Origin: Nocardia abscessus
GTDB lineage: Bacteria > Actinomycetota > Actinomycetes > Mycobacteriales > Mycobacteriaceae
DNA length: 64,000 nucleotides
Direction: 5' to 3'
NCBI RefSeq assembly: GCF_015477775.1
Contig: NZ_JADLQO010000022.1
Location: 17,876-81,875, forward strand
Shown: piece after piece, positions 53,839 to 63,196 of the stretch
Numbering within the stretch: position 1 is the stretch's first letter
Layout of the letters: each line of letters begins with the position of its first letter
Translations under genes and position numbers: made by a program
Notes under the pieces: model-generated
What the model was told of the DNA's origin: nothing
What the model saw: the letters and a program-made list of their open reading frames with translations, nothing else
Databases searched by the model: none

Positions 53839-54060
53839 TGGCGGGCAGATTCGCACTCGTGATCGGGTCTCCATGCGACAGTGACGCCACTTACATTCGT
53901 CGCGCCGCTCGCGGGAAAGCTCGACGTGAGGCTGTGACTGTCGGGGGGGTGGTCGAACCCGCTGCGACAGCCGGGGCCACTGCTCGATCCGACCGTGGCG
54001 GAATTGAAGTCAGGAGTCCATCGGCGTTCGACGCCGCCGACCAGGCCGGAATCAGACAGG
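53839..54060 (+). pseudogene. Caspase-like (peptidase C14) protein remnant
   Basis: An ATG at 53839 opens AGRFALVIGSPCD, the usual start of actinobacterial caspase-like proteins (ALVIGS). Two frame changes later come TFVAPLAGKLDVRL, LLDPTVAELKSGV and AFDAADQAG, which follow in that order in intact relatives. The catalytic His and Cys regions are absent. Identification rests on short motifs. Confidence 0.4.
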
Positions 54061-54102
54061 GACAGCAGATATACCGCGTGGCCGTATTTTAGCGGGCTTG
54101 CG

Positions 54103-54471
54103 CTACAGAAGCTCGATCTGACCAGGCTCGGGCAGCGCGTGTGGGCGTTCGTCCGTGTACCAGGCGTACTCGATTCCGCTGAGCCAACCGCTCTCGACCC
54201 ATAGCATGACCTCGCCGATCGGCGCTCCCTTGCGGTCGGTGACCGCTCCGCTGGCGAAGATCCCGTCCGGCGAACCCGATGCTTGCACCGCACCGGGCCG
54301 CACTGCCAGATCGACGCTGGGTGAACCGACACCCCAGGCTGCGACGACCTGCGAATACGGCACCTGCGCCAGGTACTCGGAGGCGCCGGGGGCGTCTGAC
54401 GACAGCAGCCTGGTGACGACGCTGGTTTCGAGGTCGGTCAGCGTCCGCGGCGGAACCGGTGTGCTACTCAT
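54103..54471 (-). CDS. Hypothetical protein
   Basis: 122 residues from an ATG with GAGGAGATCG upstream; an upstream in-frame start has no binding site. Soluble and acidic. LETSVVTRLLSSDAPGASEY, LAQVPYSQVVAAWGVGSPSV, ASGAVTDRKGAPIGEVMLWV and GWLSGIEYAWYTDE describe a compact alpha/beta protein. Similar short proteins occur as immunity-like or orphan genes in actinobacteria, but no assignment is possible. Confidence 0.7.
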   Translation of the reverse strand: MSSTPVPPRTLTDLETSVVTRLLSSDAPGASEYLAQVPYSQVVAAWGVGSPSVDLAVRPGAVQASGSPDGIFASGAVTDRKGAPIGEVMLWVESGWLSGIEYAWYTDERPHALPEPGQIELL

Positions 54472-54769
54472 CGATCTCCTCGGTTCTCGCGCTACGTCAA
54501 GGAATCGGGCAATTCTCGAGGCGGCGGGGCTCGATGTGGACCTGTTGCGACCTTGCGCCACTACCCCACTGGCGTGACGGACCGCGTCGCGCGATCAGAG
54601 CCGCAGTTCGGGACCTCCGGTCGTGAATGGAGCGAACCGGTTCCAGCCGAGCGGTGGTCGCGCGGTGGCGAGGTCGGCGACCATGGTGTGAGCGCACCGT
54701 GCTGATCCTGCACGGTGATTGACCGCCAAGTGTGCCGTGTCCAGCGAACACTGGACACGGCATCCGCGC
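54472..54769. other. Gap upstream of the preceding leftward gene
   Basis: About 300 bp. No coding frame with a signature; contains the promoter of the 54103-54471 gene and separates it from the secreted-protein gene. Confidence 0.3.
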
Positions 54770-55255
54770 TCAGCTCAGTGTGAACGTCGCCGTACCCGAG
54801 ATCTGCTCCATCTCGCGGTCGTTCGTGTCCAGCGCGACGATGCGAGCCTCCACCCGGCCGACACCCGGCGCCGTGCCGAAACCGACGATCACGCCGTCCA
54901 CCGTGTTCTGGACGACACCGTTCACGACGCGATGCTGCTGCCCGTCCGCGTACCCGGTATCCAGGTTCTTGAAGCGAACAGCGACCTTCCAGTCCGAGCA
55001 GCTTTCCCCGGTCTGGGTGACTTTCACCCGCACGCCGAACGTGCCAGGCTGCTCCTGCCGTACGGTGACCGCGTCGATGATCGCCGAGCAGCTGGTCGGA
55101 ACCAGGCGCGTCAAGGTCGGCGAGAACGGAAAGTCCGGGTCATGCGGAATGGCGGTAGATGGCGTGGCGAGCCCGACCATCCCGGCGGCGGTCACCGCTG
55201 CGATGACACCGGCGCGGGCCGAAAACTGTTGCAGCTGCTTCCGATTGAGAGTCAT
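54770..55255 (-). CDS. Secreted protein of unknown function
   Basis: 161 residues from ATG 55255; a GTG six codons upstream is possible. A signal peptide (AGVIAAVTAAGMVGLATPST, then AIP) precedes a beta-rich mature domain with two Cys (TSCSAIIDAVTV, ESCSDWKVAVRF) likely to form a disulfide. The pattern VEARIVALDTNDREM and TATFTLS at the end fits an Ig-like or small beta-sandwich. No enzyme motif. Confidence 0.75.
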   Translation of the reverse strand: MTLNRKQLQQFSARAGVIAAVTAAGMVGLATPSTAIPHDPDFPFSPTLTRLVPTSCSAIIDAVTVRQEQPGTFGVRVKVTQTGESCSDWKVAVRFKNLDTGYADGQQHRVVNGVVQNTVDGVIVGFGTAPGVGRVEARIVALDTNDREMEQISGTATFTLS

Positions 55256-55369
55256 GCCCGGTTTGTCGGTCACCAGCTGCCGGTGTTACCACAGTAGTTG
55301 CGTTAGTCAATTCACGTAACATCCGGAATAGATGCTGTTGATGATCTCATCGACCAGGTGGGTCACCGG

Positions 55370-55858
55370 TCACGATCCGACGGTCGTCTCCAGCTCTCTC
55401 GAATAGGCGCGGTGGCCTGCCACGCGCTCGAACTTCCACAACTGTGCTTCGAACGCCGCTTCGGCCGGGGTGGCGGCGGCGCGCAGGCCGGTCACGGCCG
55501 AACTGTCGCCGCCGGGACAGGTAAGGACTTCGGCGGGCGGGCCGTCGAGCGGATCATGTGGACGCCGTCGCCGAATCCGTCGACTGCGAACACTTCCCAT
55601 TCCGCGAGGCGCCCCGCCCAGCTCGTGCGACCGTCGCGGTAATAGCCGAGGTGTTCGACGGTGCGCTGGTTGAGCAAGTTGTACAGGCGGCGCACCGGAC
55701 GGACCCGGTTCGCCTGTTCCGGATCGTTGTGGTCTCCCTCGCAGGCCGCCGCTTTCGAGACCGGGTCCACGGTCAGGACCTGATCGAGGTGGGTGAGCGG
55801 GCGGATCGTATAGAGGCCGGGGCCGGGGCCTGCGGGGGCGCCTCCGAGACGCTGTCAA
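55370..55858 (-). pseudogene. Hypothetical protein, frameshifted and probably 5'-truncated
   Basis: The first part reads GLYTIRPLTHLDQVLTVDPV, RLYNLLNQRTVEHLGYYRDG and VFAVDGFGDGVHMIRSTARP. Near 55535 the frame changes to SSAVTGLRAAATPAEAAFEA and FERVAGHRAYSRELETTVGS. No start is found for the first part. The stop of the hydrolase gene upstream overlaps its 5' end. Confidence 0.45.
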
Positions 55859-56742
55859 GCGCCGCTATAGACCTGTGCCAGGAACTCGTCTGCCAACGGA
55901 ACGACCTCGGCGAGATGAGTTTCCAGCAGCCAATGCCCACCGTCGAACAGATGCAAAGGAACATGTGGGAGATCGCGCGTGTATGCGCGGGCTGACTGCT
56001 CAGGCATGTACCCGTCGTGGACACCCCACACGATCAGAGCGGGTGGCGCCTGCTCGCGCAAGTACTCCTGTTCCTTCGGAAACCAGTCCAGAGTGGAGGG
56101 CTGATCTTCCAGCAGTCGGATCAGATTCGCCATGCGTTGCGGTGTGCACATCAATGTCCAGTGCAAAGTCCAGAGGTCGGGGCTGATCCGTGCTGCCATC
56201 GCGTCGGGCAATTCGCCAAGGAACTCGCTGCGAAATCCTTCCAGACTCACGTGCTGAGCCAAGCGATGGCGCGATGTGGGACCAGGGTTATTCCACAGCT
56301 CAGTCAAGAAGCCATATTTGGGACCGAAAGCATCCGCGTAGATATCACCGTTCTGGATGATCAATCCCCTGACTCGGTCAGGCGCGGCCATAGCGAGCCG
56401 GAAGCCGAACTGAGAGCCGTAATCATGCAGCCAGATAACATATTGCGGCAGCGCCAACTCGTCCACGAACGCTTGCAGGAACTCGGCGTAGGCGTCGAAG
56501 GTGTAGTCGAACTCTTCCGGAGCGGGGGTCGCGCTGTAGCCGAACCCGGGGAGATCCGGAGCTATCAGCCGCCACCGAAGACCCAATGTCGCCAGAAGAC
56601 CACGGTACACATAGGACGACCCAGGATAGCCATGCGGTAGCAGCAGGACAGGTGCATCGGCAGGGCCCGCTTCCCGATAGAAGGTATCGATGCCACGAAT
56701 GGCTGCTCGCCGATGATAAACTGCTGTGAGACCGTTCGACAT
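55855..56742 (-). CDS. Alpha/beta hydrolase, epoxide-hydrolase-like
   Basis: 295 residues from ATG 56742. LLLPHGYPGSSYVYRGLLAT has the HGYPGS oxyanion motif. VIWLHDYGSQFGFRL is the nucleophile elbow with Asp (usual form QDYGG, here HDYGS). IVWGVHDGYMPE supplies the acid and DGGHWLLETH the His. It matches soluble epoxide hydrolases/haloalkane-dehalogenase relatives of about 300 residues. No export signal. Divergent from the 56896 gene. Confidence 0.9.
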   Translation of the reverse strand: MSNGLTAVYHRRAAIRGIDTFYREAGPADAPVLLLPHGYPGSSYVYRGLLATLGLRWRLIAPDLPGFGYSATPAPEEFDYTFDAYAEFLQAFVDELALPQYVIWLHDYGSQFGFRLAMAAPDRVRGLIIQNGDIYADAFGPKYGFLTELWNNPGPTSRHRLAQHVSLEGFRSEFLGELPDAMAARISPDLWTLHWTLMCTPQRMANLIRLLEDQPSTLDWFPKEQEYLREQAPPALIVWGVHDGYMPEQSARAYTRDLPHVPLHLFDGGHWLLETHLAEVVPLADEFLAQVYSGA

Positions 56743-56895
56743 ATTCTGCGCTTTGACAGGATTCCACCTCGCAAACACTCGACCCCTCCGCTGTGCGCCC
56801 TCCGTCGAGGCTCCACGCACGATCCACCTCCGCGGCGAGCGCGTCGAGGTGCCTGACCCTGACCACCGACCCTGATCGGACAGAGTCTATTTCCC

Positions 56896-57315
56896 ATGCC
56901 GGCGAGTGAAGGGTCTGTTGGGGAGTATCGGCTGATGCGTCAGGGTGGTGGTCGGGGTGGCTTCGCACATGTCCGGGTAATTCTCGCTCGCGCCGATCCA
57001 GGTCGCGGTGGCGCTGTCGTTTGGGCGGTCGACCCGGCCGACACTATGTCTGCGCAGCCAGAGCTGGACGGGGAGGAAGTAGCCGCGGCGATCGCAGGAG
57101 CAGCTGATGCGATAGATGCACTCGGCCAGTTCGGTATCGACGCTTCCGCCTGGACGGTGCGGTTGATGTGGGCCGGCATGAGCTTGGTCGATACTGTGCC
57201 GACGGCCATGCGAGCGGCGGCCTGCGCTGCCACCGCAGCCGCTTTCGGTGCGGCTGACCAGTTCCAGGTGACATACGACAACGGTTGGCGTTGCCATCCC
57301 TCGAGCAGATGCTGA
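56896..57315 (+). CDS. Hypothetical protein
   Basis: 139 residues. GGFAHVRVILARADPG, VVWAVDPADTMSAQPELDGE, VAAAIAGAADAIDALGQFGI and WTVRLMWAGMSLVDTVPTAM give a regular alpha/beta pattern slightly like domain IV of translational GTPases, too weak to assign. No ribosome binding site before the ATG. Codon bias supports coding. Confidence 0.5.
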   Translation: MPASEGSVGEYRLMRQGGGRGGFAHVRVILARADPGRGGAVVWAVDPADTMSAQPELDGEEVAAAIAGAADAIDALGQFGIDASAWTVRLMWAGMSLVDTVPTAMRAAACAATAAAFGAADQFQVTYDNGWRCHPSSRC

Positions 57316-58026
57316 CGCGTTTCTCGTTATCGCGCCGAACGGGCAGAACGGGGTGGATCGAGGCCGCACAAGACGACCCGCGCCATCGGCGCAACAGCAG
57401 CTCGTTGGAAGTCGGTGTGCCATACCCCGCGGCGCGGCAGCTGGCTTGCGTCGTAGTGCCGGTATCACCGCGGATCGAGCTCGGTCGCATCACCTGATCG
57501 GGACACCGCATGGGTTCGCGCCGTCAGGTCCGACTGCGCTACCGCGCACAGCTTTCGGAGGCCACCACCTGGCGGCAACGCGCCGGGCACCAACGGGCAC
57601 AACGCACCAGCGAGAAGCTGCGCGGCCCGGTCTCACGAAGACAGTCACGATGCGAGCGCCGCACCCGAGCTGACCCTGTCCGTCGGCATCGTCCCGCCAT
57701 GGTTGGCGCCAGCGTCATGGACCGTCTTGTGGTTCCCTGAGCGCTTTCTATGCCCGTGCCCTTTGGCCGAGGACTCGGTGTGGATCGCCATCGCCGAACC
57801 AGCAGACCAAATCTACTTCGCAGCAGTGGCGTTCCATCGGGCCGACGTCGCTGTCTTCGCTCGATGCCGCTACAGCACGACTTCGGACACCGGAAACCCG
57901 AAACGCGGACCGTGCCGGTGGCGATAAGGCAGGCAGTCCCCGAGTCACAAGCCCTTTCGGCGGCACGGCGGCACGGCGAAACGCATCCGCACCCAACGCA
58001 TACCCACTCCCCCGGAAAGGGCAACA
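57316..58026. other. Large gap without a recognised gene
   Basis: About 710 bp. A rightward frame around 57760-57900 reads DSVWIAIAEPADQIYFAAVA and looks coded, but it has no start with a binding site, no family and no partner frame. It may be a remnant. The last part holds the promoter of the Excalibur lipoprotein, whose ATG follows AAAGGGC. Confidence 0.35.
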
Positions 58027-58449
58027 ATGGCCTCGACACGGCGACATGCTGCCGTTCTGCTCTGTTGCGCGGCAGCCGCGCTCGTAACAGCCGCATGCGG
58101 TACCGAAACCGCTACGACACCGATCACCACGCCATCGCTCACCACATCAGTCACATCCACCACCCGCACGCCGCCGACAACTACTGTCGCACCACCGCCT
58201 CCGGCCACGCTGCACTCGACCATCGCTTCTACCCCGCCGCCAATTGCGGTCACACCTGACCCGCCTGCAGTTGCGGTACCGACGCCTCCCGTGGCGGCCG
58301 TGCCGGTGCCGCCACGCCCAGCCGCCCCCAGCATCTCTTACCCCAACTGCGCGGCAGCCAAAGCCGCTGGAGCCGCGCCGCTGCGGCGCGGGGAACCCGG
58401 CTACAGACCGGAGCTGGATCGCGACAAAGACGGCATCGCCTGCGACTAA
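58027..58449 (+). CDS. Excalibur-domain lipoprotein
   Basis: 140 residues. A signal peptide ends in the lipobox VTAAC. A long Thr/Pro-rich wall-spanning linker follows (residues about 25-105). The C-terminus is an Excalibur calcium-binding domain: SYPNCAAAKAAGAAPLRRGE, then PGYRPELDRDKDGIACD, with the DxDxDGxxC loop. Such proteins sit on the outside of the membrane and bind calcium; they are often surface nucleases or anchors. Confidence 0.88.
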   Translation: MASTRRHAAVLLCCAAAALVTAACGTETATTPITTPSLTTSVTSTTRTPPTTTVAPPPPATLHSTIASTPPPIAVTPDPPAVAVPTPPVAAVPVPPRPAAPSISYPNCAAAKAAGAAPLRRGEPGYRPELDRDKDGIACD

Positions 58450-58541
58450 CGCAATCCAACTCCGCTTTTCCGTAGCTCTGGGTGCCTCCGATCGCATTCG
58501 GCGCGGCGGCGCAGCGGCGCTCAATGGTTTGCCGCTGATTT

Positions 58542-59009
58542 CTACGCCGGGTGGCACTGGTCGCGTCGGCGCACCGTGCGCAACCCGCAGGCTTGGCCTA
58601 CGCTCGCGCCTTCGAGCAGGTACTGCAGCCCGATCACCACGAACCCGAACAACCATCGTGCGACCGTCTGCCATGAACGCGGACGCCGCCCGTCCTTCCA
58701 TCGCACTACCCGCATGCCGAACAGCAGTTTCGCGAAACTGCCACGCACCAGCAGTGTGCCGAGTACGTGGTTGGCGAACGACACCGCGAGCACGCACGGA
58801 ACGAACGCGCCCAGGAATTCCGCGACACCGTCGAAGGCATGAAAGACGCGTTGCGACAATGCGAATCCGACGATCAGCGCCACCAAGGCGTCGGTCGTCG
58901 CGGCCAGGGCGAGGCGGTTCTCCCCCGCCTCGTCCGGAACAGCGGCCCGCGGCGCAAGCGCCTGGTCGCGGGGTCGGTTTCGGTCGGGACCGGGGCGTGT
59001 TGCGTTCAC
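58542..59009 (-). CDS. RDD-family membrane protein
   Basis: 155 residues from a GTG. Membrane segments LALAATTDALVALIVGFALS, FLGAFVPCVLAVSFANHVLG and ARWLFGFVVIGLQYLLEG carry the RDD-type pattern, with GMRVVRWKDGRRPRSWQTVA in the conserved loop. Usually of unknown or ion-exchange function. Upstream basic N-terminus is disordered. Confidence 0.7.
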   Translation of the reverse strand: MNATRPGPDRNRPRDQALAPRAAVPDEAGENRLALAATTDALVALIVGFALSQRVFHAFDGVAEFLGAFVPCVLAVSFANHVLGTLLVRGSFAKLLFGMRVVRWKDGRRPRSWQTVARWLFGFVVIGLQYLLEGASVGQACGLRTVRRRDQCHPA

Positions 59010-59306
59010 GCGACGTATTGTGGCCCAGCTCGACGACTGTCCCCAGTGGTGCAATGTCGGACCGGCCGTGGTGACGGCAATCAATCCTCGTTCCCGTCTC
59101 CGGTCGGACGTTGGCTGTCGCGGAGGGTGCTGATGTGGCAGTGGAATTGATCGGTGGGGTGGATTTCAGTGGTGTTGTTGTGGCGGCGAGGTCGAGCCGG
59201 CCGTTCGAACAGGACGGCGCCCCGCCTTCATCGATCGACCCGAGCCAGTCCGTCCCGCAATTTCGGTCACGCCGTCCTGGGCACAGCGTCGCCTTGTACC
59301 CACCGA

Positions 59307-60266
59307 TTACGGCGACACGCGGCGGCCACGACTGCCGATCGTCCACGGGCGGAGTTTGTCAGGGTTGCGGACGGCCCAGAGACGTTTGATCCGGTCGTCC
59401 GCAATGCTGAATGCCACCACCGTGGCGGTGTGTTGTTCCATCTGGAGTACCAGACCAGGCTGGCCGTTGACAGTGCGTTCCAGGATCGTCAGTTGGGGCA
59501 TTCTGACGATGAAGTCGACGAGGTAGTGAGCGATCCGTTCGCTGCCTTCCATCGGATGGAGTGCGGCACGGACTACGCCACCACCGTCGGCGATCCCCGT
59601 GGCGTCAGGGGCGAGAAGGCCGATGAGCGCGTGGATGTCCCTGGCCTCCCATGACTGTTTGAAGTCCCGGACGATGCCTGCCTGTTGGGCGGTCAGCGTC
59701 GCGGGAGCCCGTGACCCGTCGATGCGGCGGCGGGCCGAGGTAGCCAGCTGGCGGCACGCCGCCGGGCTTCTGCCGACGATCTCGGCCACATCTGCGAAGG
59801 GGTAACGGAAAATGTCGTGCAGGACGAACGCGACGCGCTCGGCCGGGGTCATCGATTCGAGCACGACGAGGAAGGCCATGCTCACCGACTCGTCCAGCGT
59901 GATCCGGTCGGCAGGGTCGGCGGCGGTGCCATGCGAATGGCCGTCGAGCCACTCTCCGCGGTCGGGCAGCGGTTCGGGGATCCACTCGCCCACATAGCGT
60001 TCCCGTCTGACGCGCGCTGAACCGAGTAAGTCGAGGCAAATGCGGCTGGCGACCTTGGTCAGCCAGGCGCCGGGGGATTCGATGGCTTCCCGTTGCGTCT
60101 GGGACATGGTGTACCAGCGGGCATGGGTCTCCTGCACGACGTCCTCGGCCTCGACGGCCGAACCGAGGAGCCGATACGCGGCATTGCTCAGCTGGCGGCG
60201 CTCGCTCATGATCGTGTGCAGACTCGGATCGAGACGACCGTCCACCGGCTCTCTTTCGATGGTCAT
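59307..60266 (-). CDS. ECF41-like sigma factor with C-terminal SnoaL-like domain
   Basis: 319 residues. Sigma region 2 (LSNAAYRLLGSAVEAEDVVQ, ETHARWYTM) and region 4 (AERVAFVLHDIFRYPFADVA, EIVGRSPAACRQLATSARRR) are clear. A WIPEP motif lies between them, and after region 4 a SnoaL_2/NTF2-like extension of about 110 residues contains DGGG. Linker WxPEP plus DGGG are marks of ECF41 sigma factors, which have no anti-sigma factor and are controlled by their own C-terminal domain. The gene is divergent from a SnoaL-like gene, a likely target. Confidence 0.88.
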   Translation of the reverse strand: MTIEREPVDGRLDPSLHTIMSERRQLSNAAYRLLGSAVEAEDVVQETHARWYTMSQTQREAIESPGAWLTKVASRICLDLLGSARVRRERYVGEWIPEPLPDRGEWLDGHSHGTAADPADRITLDESVSMAFLVVLESMTPAERVAFVLHDIFRYPFADVAEIVGRSPAACRQLATSARRRIDGSRAPATLTAQQAGIVRDFKQSWEARDIHALIGLLAPDATGIADGGGVVRAALHPMEGSERIAHYLVDFIVRMPQLTILERTVNGQPGLVLQMEQHTATVVAFSIADDRIKRLWAVRNPDKLRPWTIGSRGRRVSP

Positions 60267-60589
60267 GATGTCGCTGCCTTCCTGTGTCGCATCCGCACCT
60301 GTCAGACCGACGACACAGCCGCTCGAAATGTGAGGATGGCTGGTCGCCTCGAATTCCGAGGGCTATGCCGCCGTATCGCTCGAGGTTCCATGCCGGAGCG
60401 GCTCGGAGCCCCGCGCCGGCCGCTGCCGAGGGGGCGCTCCGGACCTGCTGCGCCGCCGGATCCGACGCCGAGTCTCGGGGTTGCTGTCGTGGCACCTCAC
60501 ATTCGTCCTGGCTGTGTCGTCGGGCCACTGAAACTACAGGGACTGCCGCCGGGAAGCCGTGGCGGCCGGGATTCTCGAATGGAGACACG

Positions 60590-61126
60590 ATGACTTCGAA
60601 TGAGCAAGAGATCAGGGAGTTCTTGGAGAGCCGCACCGACGCGCAGCGGTCGAAGGACATCGATCGACTCATGTCGTTCTATTCTCCCGACATCGTCTAT
60701 TACGATGCCGTTGCCCCTCTCCGTTTCACGGGAACCGACGAAGTACGCCGCAACTTCGTGCGGTGGTTCGACGGCTACAACGGCCCTATCGGCCTGGAAA
60801 CACACGACCTGACCATTGTCACAAGTGACGACGTCGCGTTCGCCAATATGCTTCATCTGGATTCAGGAAAGCACAAGGGCGGCATCGAGCTGTCGATATG
60901 GGTGCGAGAGACGGTTTGCCTTCGACGATCGAACGCCGAGTGGTTGATTACGCACGAACATATCTCACTTCCGATCAATCCGGCGAACTTCCAAGTCTGG
61001 TTCGCGTCAGAGAAGGACTCGCCTGCTCAGGGTGGCAAAGTCGTGTTTCAGCTGGTCATGTCCAGTTTGATCGATCGTTTCGGCTTCCGCGCCCTGCGGC
61101 GTAAGGCTTCTGCGACATTGGTGTGA
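60590..61126 (+). CDS. SnoaL/NTF2-like domain protein
   Basis: 178 residues from an ATG with TGGAGAC upstream. REFLESRTDAQRSKDIDRLM, SFYSPDIVYYDAVAPLRFTG and IVTSDDVAFANMLHLDSGKH form the SnoaL-like ketosteroid-isomerase fold, followed by a 45-residue tail with VVFQLVMSSLIDRFGFRALR. Divergent (324 bp) from the ECF41-like sigma factor. ECF41 genes are typically linked to an oxidoreductase/epimerase-type target gene; this gene occupies that position. Confidence 0.85.
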   Translation: MTSNEQEIREFLESRTDAQRSKDIDRLMSFYSPDIVYYDAVAPLRFTGTDEVRRNFVRWFDGYNGPIGLETHDLTIVTSDDVAFANMLHLDSGKHKGGIELSIWVRETVCLRRSNAEWLITHEHISLPINPANFQVWFASEKDSPAQGGKVVFQLVMSSLIDRFGFRALRRKASATLV

Positions 61127-61234
61127 CCCGCCAAGCGCAATCTGTCTCCGATATCGCATGCGGCCCGGCCACGTGACGGCACACACTACCGCTACGAACA
61201 AGAGTCCGCTCACACCGCTTATCGAGCGGCTTCC

Positions 61235-61600
61235 GCTTTTCACAGCGGTAAAGGCTGAGCTGGGCGCTCGGTCCTCGATCGCATGGTGCGGCCTGATCGT
61301 GCTGTAGGTGATCCGGAAGCGGTGGACCTCGATGTCCAGGGCATCGCCGTCGGAGATCACGCCGCGGACAGGCGCTCGTATTCCGAAGTGCCAAAGAACC
61401 GCGCGATCACACCATTGGTTTGTGGTGACCGGGCCCGGGCGCGCAAAAGTCGCGGCAGCGGGTCCGGTCCGGCGAACGCCGTCCTGAACACCTCGCCGCG
61501 GAAGCAAGGGCCGTTGTCCGACACCATCGCGATCGGCGTTGGCGACATGCCGAGCCAGTCGCCGTCGACGGTCGGGATCCAGTGGGTGAGCATGCCGACG
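61235..61600 (-). mobile_element. IS3/IS481-type transposase remnant (integrase core)
   Basis: Leftward, PIAMVSDNGPCFRGEVFRTA and RSPQTNGVIARFFGTSEYER (DDE core, second Asp and third Glu region) are followed, after a frameshift near 61385, by ISDGDALDIEVHRFRITYST and IRPHHAIEDRAPSSAF. The N-terminal half is not recognisable. No terminal repeats were found. Inactive. Confidence 0.75.
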
Positions 61601-62099
61601 GTTTCGCCGCGCATCTCGACCCCGGCGCCGTTCGCGTGCCGGGGCATCTCGGGATCGCGGAGCAGGAGTGCGTCCAAGCGCACCCAGACCGGCCGGGGCG
61701 GTAGGTGTCCGGCCGGTAGTGGTACCCGGTCGTGAGGGCGGCCGGTTCTCGTCACCTCGCCACTGACATCGAAGTGGGAGTCATCCACTGACATTCGGCG
61801 GGCACTCTGACCTCGAAACCTTAAGTGCCGCGGCCTGCCGCACGACGGGGCGCGCGATCACTACCGCGCCGGGGTGAGAGTTCCGCCGGGACGTCAGTCT
61901 CGCCACGTCGGCCGGTCGGTTCTGAGCGGGGCCACAACCCCGAATCGAAGCGGTCTCTGCATGCCTGGACTCCTGTCTTTCGGCCTGTGCAGAGCGCGAC
62001 CACTTGCTCTGGCGGTTCACAAGGCTTTGTTCAGGGTTTTGCAGGTCGAGTCCGCGATATTGCTTCCGGCACATCGGAATCAGCGAAGAGGAGTTCATC
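61601..62099. other. Gap with possible transposon debris
   Basis: About 500 bp. Leftward frames upstream of the transposase core show no transposase motifs. Nothing else supportable; the end holds the promoter of the 62100 gene. Confidence 0.3.
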
Positions 62100-62513
62100 G
62101 TGACGGATGGCTTCGAACATCTCGATCGAGCGGATCAAGACATCGACGGATATTCGTACTCCGACCCAACGGACGGTTCAACTGTGGAGTGGACACCAGG
62201 GCTCCTGGACGATCTGGCGTCGGCGATTGGTACACCTGGCCACCGACCGTCGACGGATGGATCGCCACCGCAGGGTCGTGAGGCGCCAGCAGCCCTGGGC
62301 GCTGTGCCGACGCGGCGCCTAGTCGCTATCGTGTGCGCGGGGGTCGCGGTGCTGTGTTCGGTCGTCGCCGCAATCGTCGATGCGGACCAGCAAGACGATC
62401 TGGATCGGCGGTTGCAGTATCAGGAGTGCGTAACCCAGGAGCAGGCTCGCATCGCCCGCGAGGGCAGCCTCCTCCAACCCACAGATTTCTGTGACCTCTA
62501 CCCTGGCCGCTAG
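62100..62513 (+). CDS. Small membrane protein, hypothetical
   Basis: 137 residues from a GTG with AGAGGAG upstream. An acidic cytoplasmic N-terminus of about 80 residues is followed by one membrane segment (LVAIVCAGVAVLCSVVAAIV) and a 45-residue external tail with two Cys (YQECVTQEQARIAREGSLLQ, FCDLYPGR). No family recognised. Confidence 0.65.
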   Translation: MTDGFEHLDRADQDIDGYSYSDPTDGSTVEWTPGLLDDLASAIGTPGHRPSTDGSPPQGREAPAALGAVPTRRLVAIVCAGVAVLCSVVAAIVDADQQDDLDRRLQYQECVTQEQARIAREGSLLQPTDFCDLYPGR

Positions 62514-63196
62514 CCGAGATCGGCTACTTGCGGCGGCTCTACCCCGACCTGCACCTCGCACCGCCCGCGCAGTCGGTGGTGCGGCATGGGTGAGTCACGT
62601 GTGGTGCGGCCGCTTCGGGCCGGGATTCGCCTCGACGTCGCGGTCAAGGCGCGTACCTGCACACCGTGACCTGATCGCCGTCGGTGGAGCGGATGAGCCG
62701 ACGTGGTTCACGCGTCGGAGCGCTGATACGCCGACCCCGCCAGAGCCACGGCCGTCGATCGAAGCGTGCGGCATGACCGAGCACCGGCATCAACAGTTCG
62801 TGCGGTTCTACCGTGACTATCACCAAGGCTCCCCTGGCTGCTGTTCACACCACTCGTCGCTGCCGGTCTAGTCGTTCGTGGTGCGCTGTCGATGCTGCAG
62901 TCGCGATCTTTCCGCGAGGCCTTGCTCCCTGATCTCGATGACGTGGGTTGCTGAGTCACGGCAGACGTCAAGACATCGACTTCAGGAACGCTCCAACGGC
63001 AGGACGAGCAAGGCGCTTGACCAGGCTACCTCCGGACACGACCGCTACACCCACGGGTGGTTGTGGAGCAGTTTCTGCCACGAGGTCATATCGCATGATG
63101 GTGCGTAGATCGGTGCGGCGGTCGGCGACACTGCGCGTATACACGATGCTGGAGCGGCTGCGAAGCTGACACCGAACACGAATCAGGAGAACGACA
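62514..63196. other. Large gap without a recognised gene
   Basis: About 680 bp. Several short frames exist on both strands; none has family motifs, repeats or a binding site. No tRNA seen. Confidence 0.35.
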
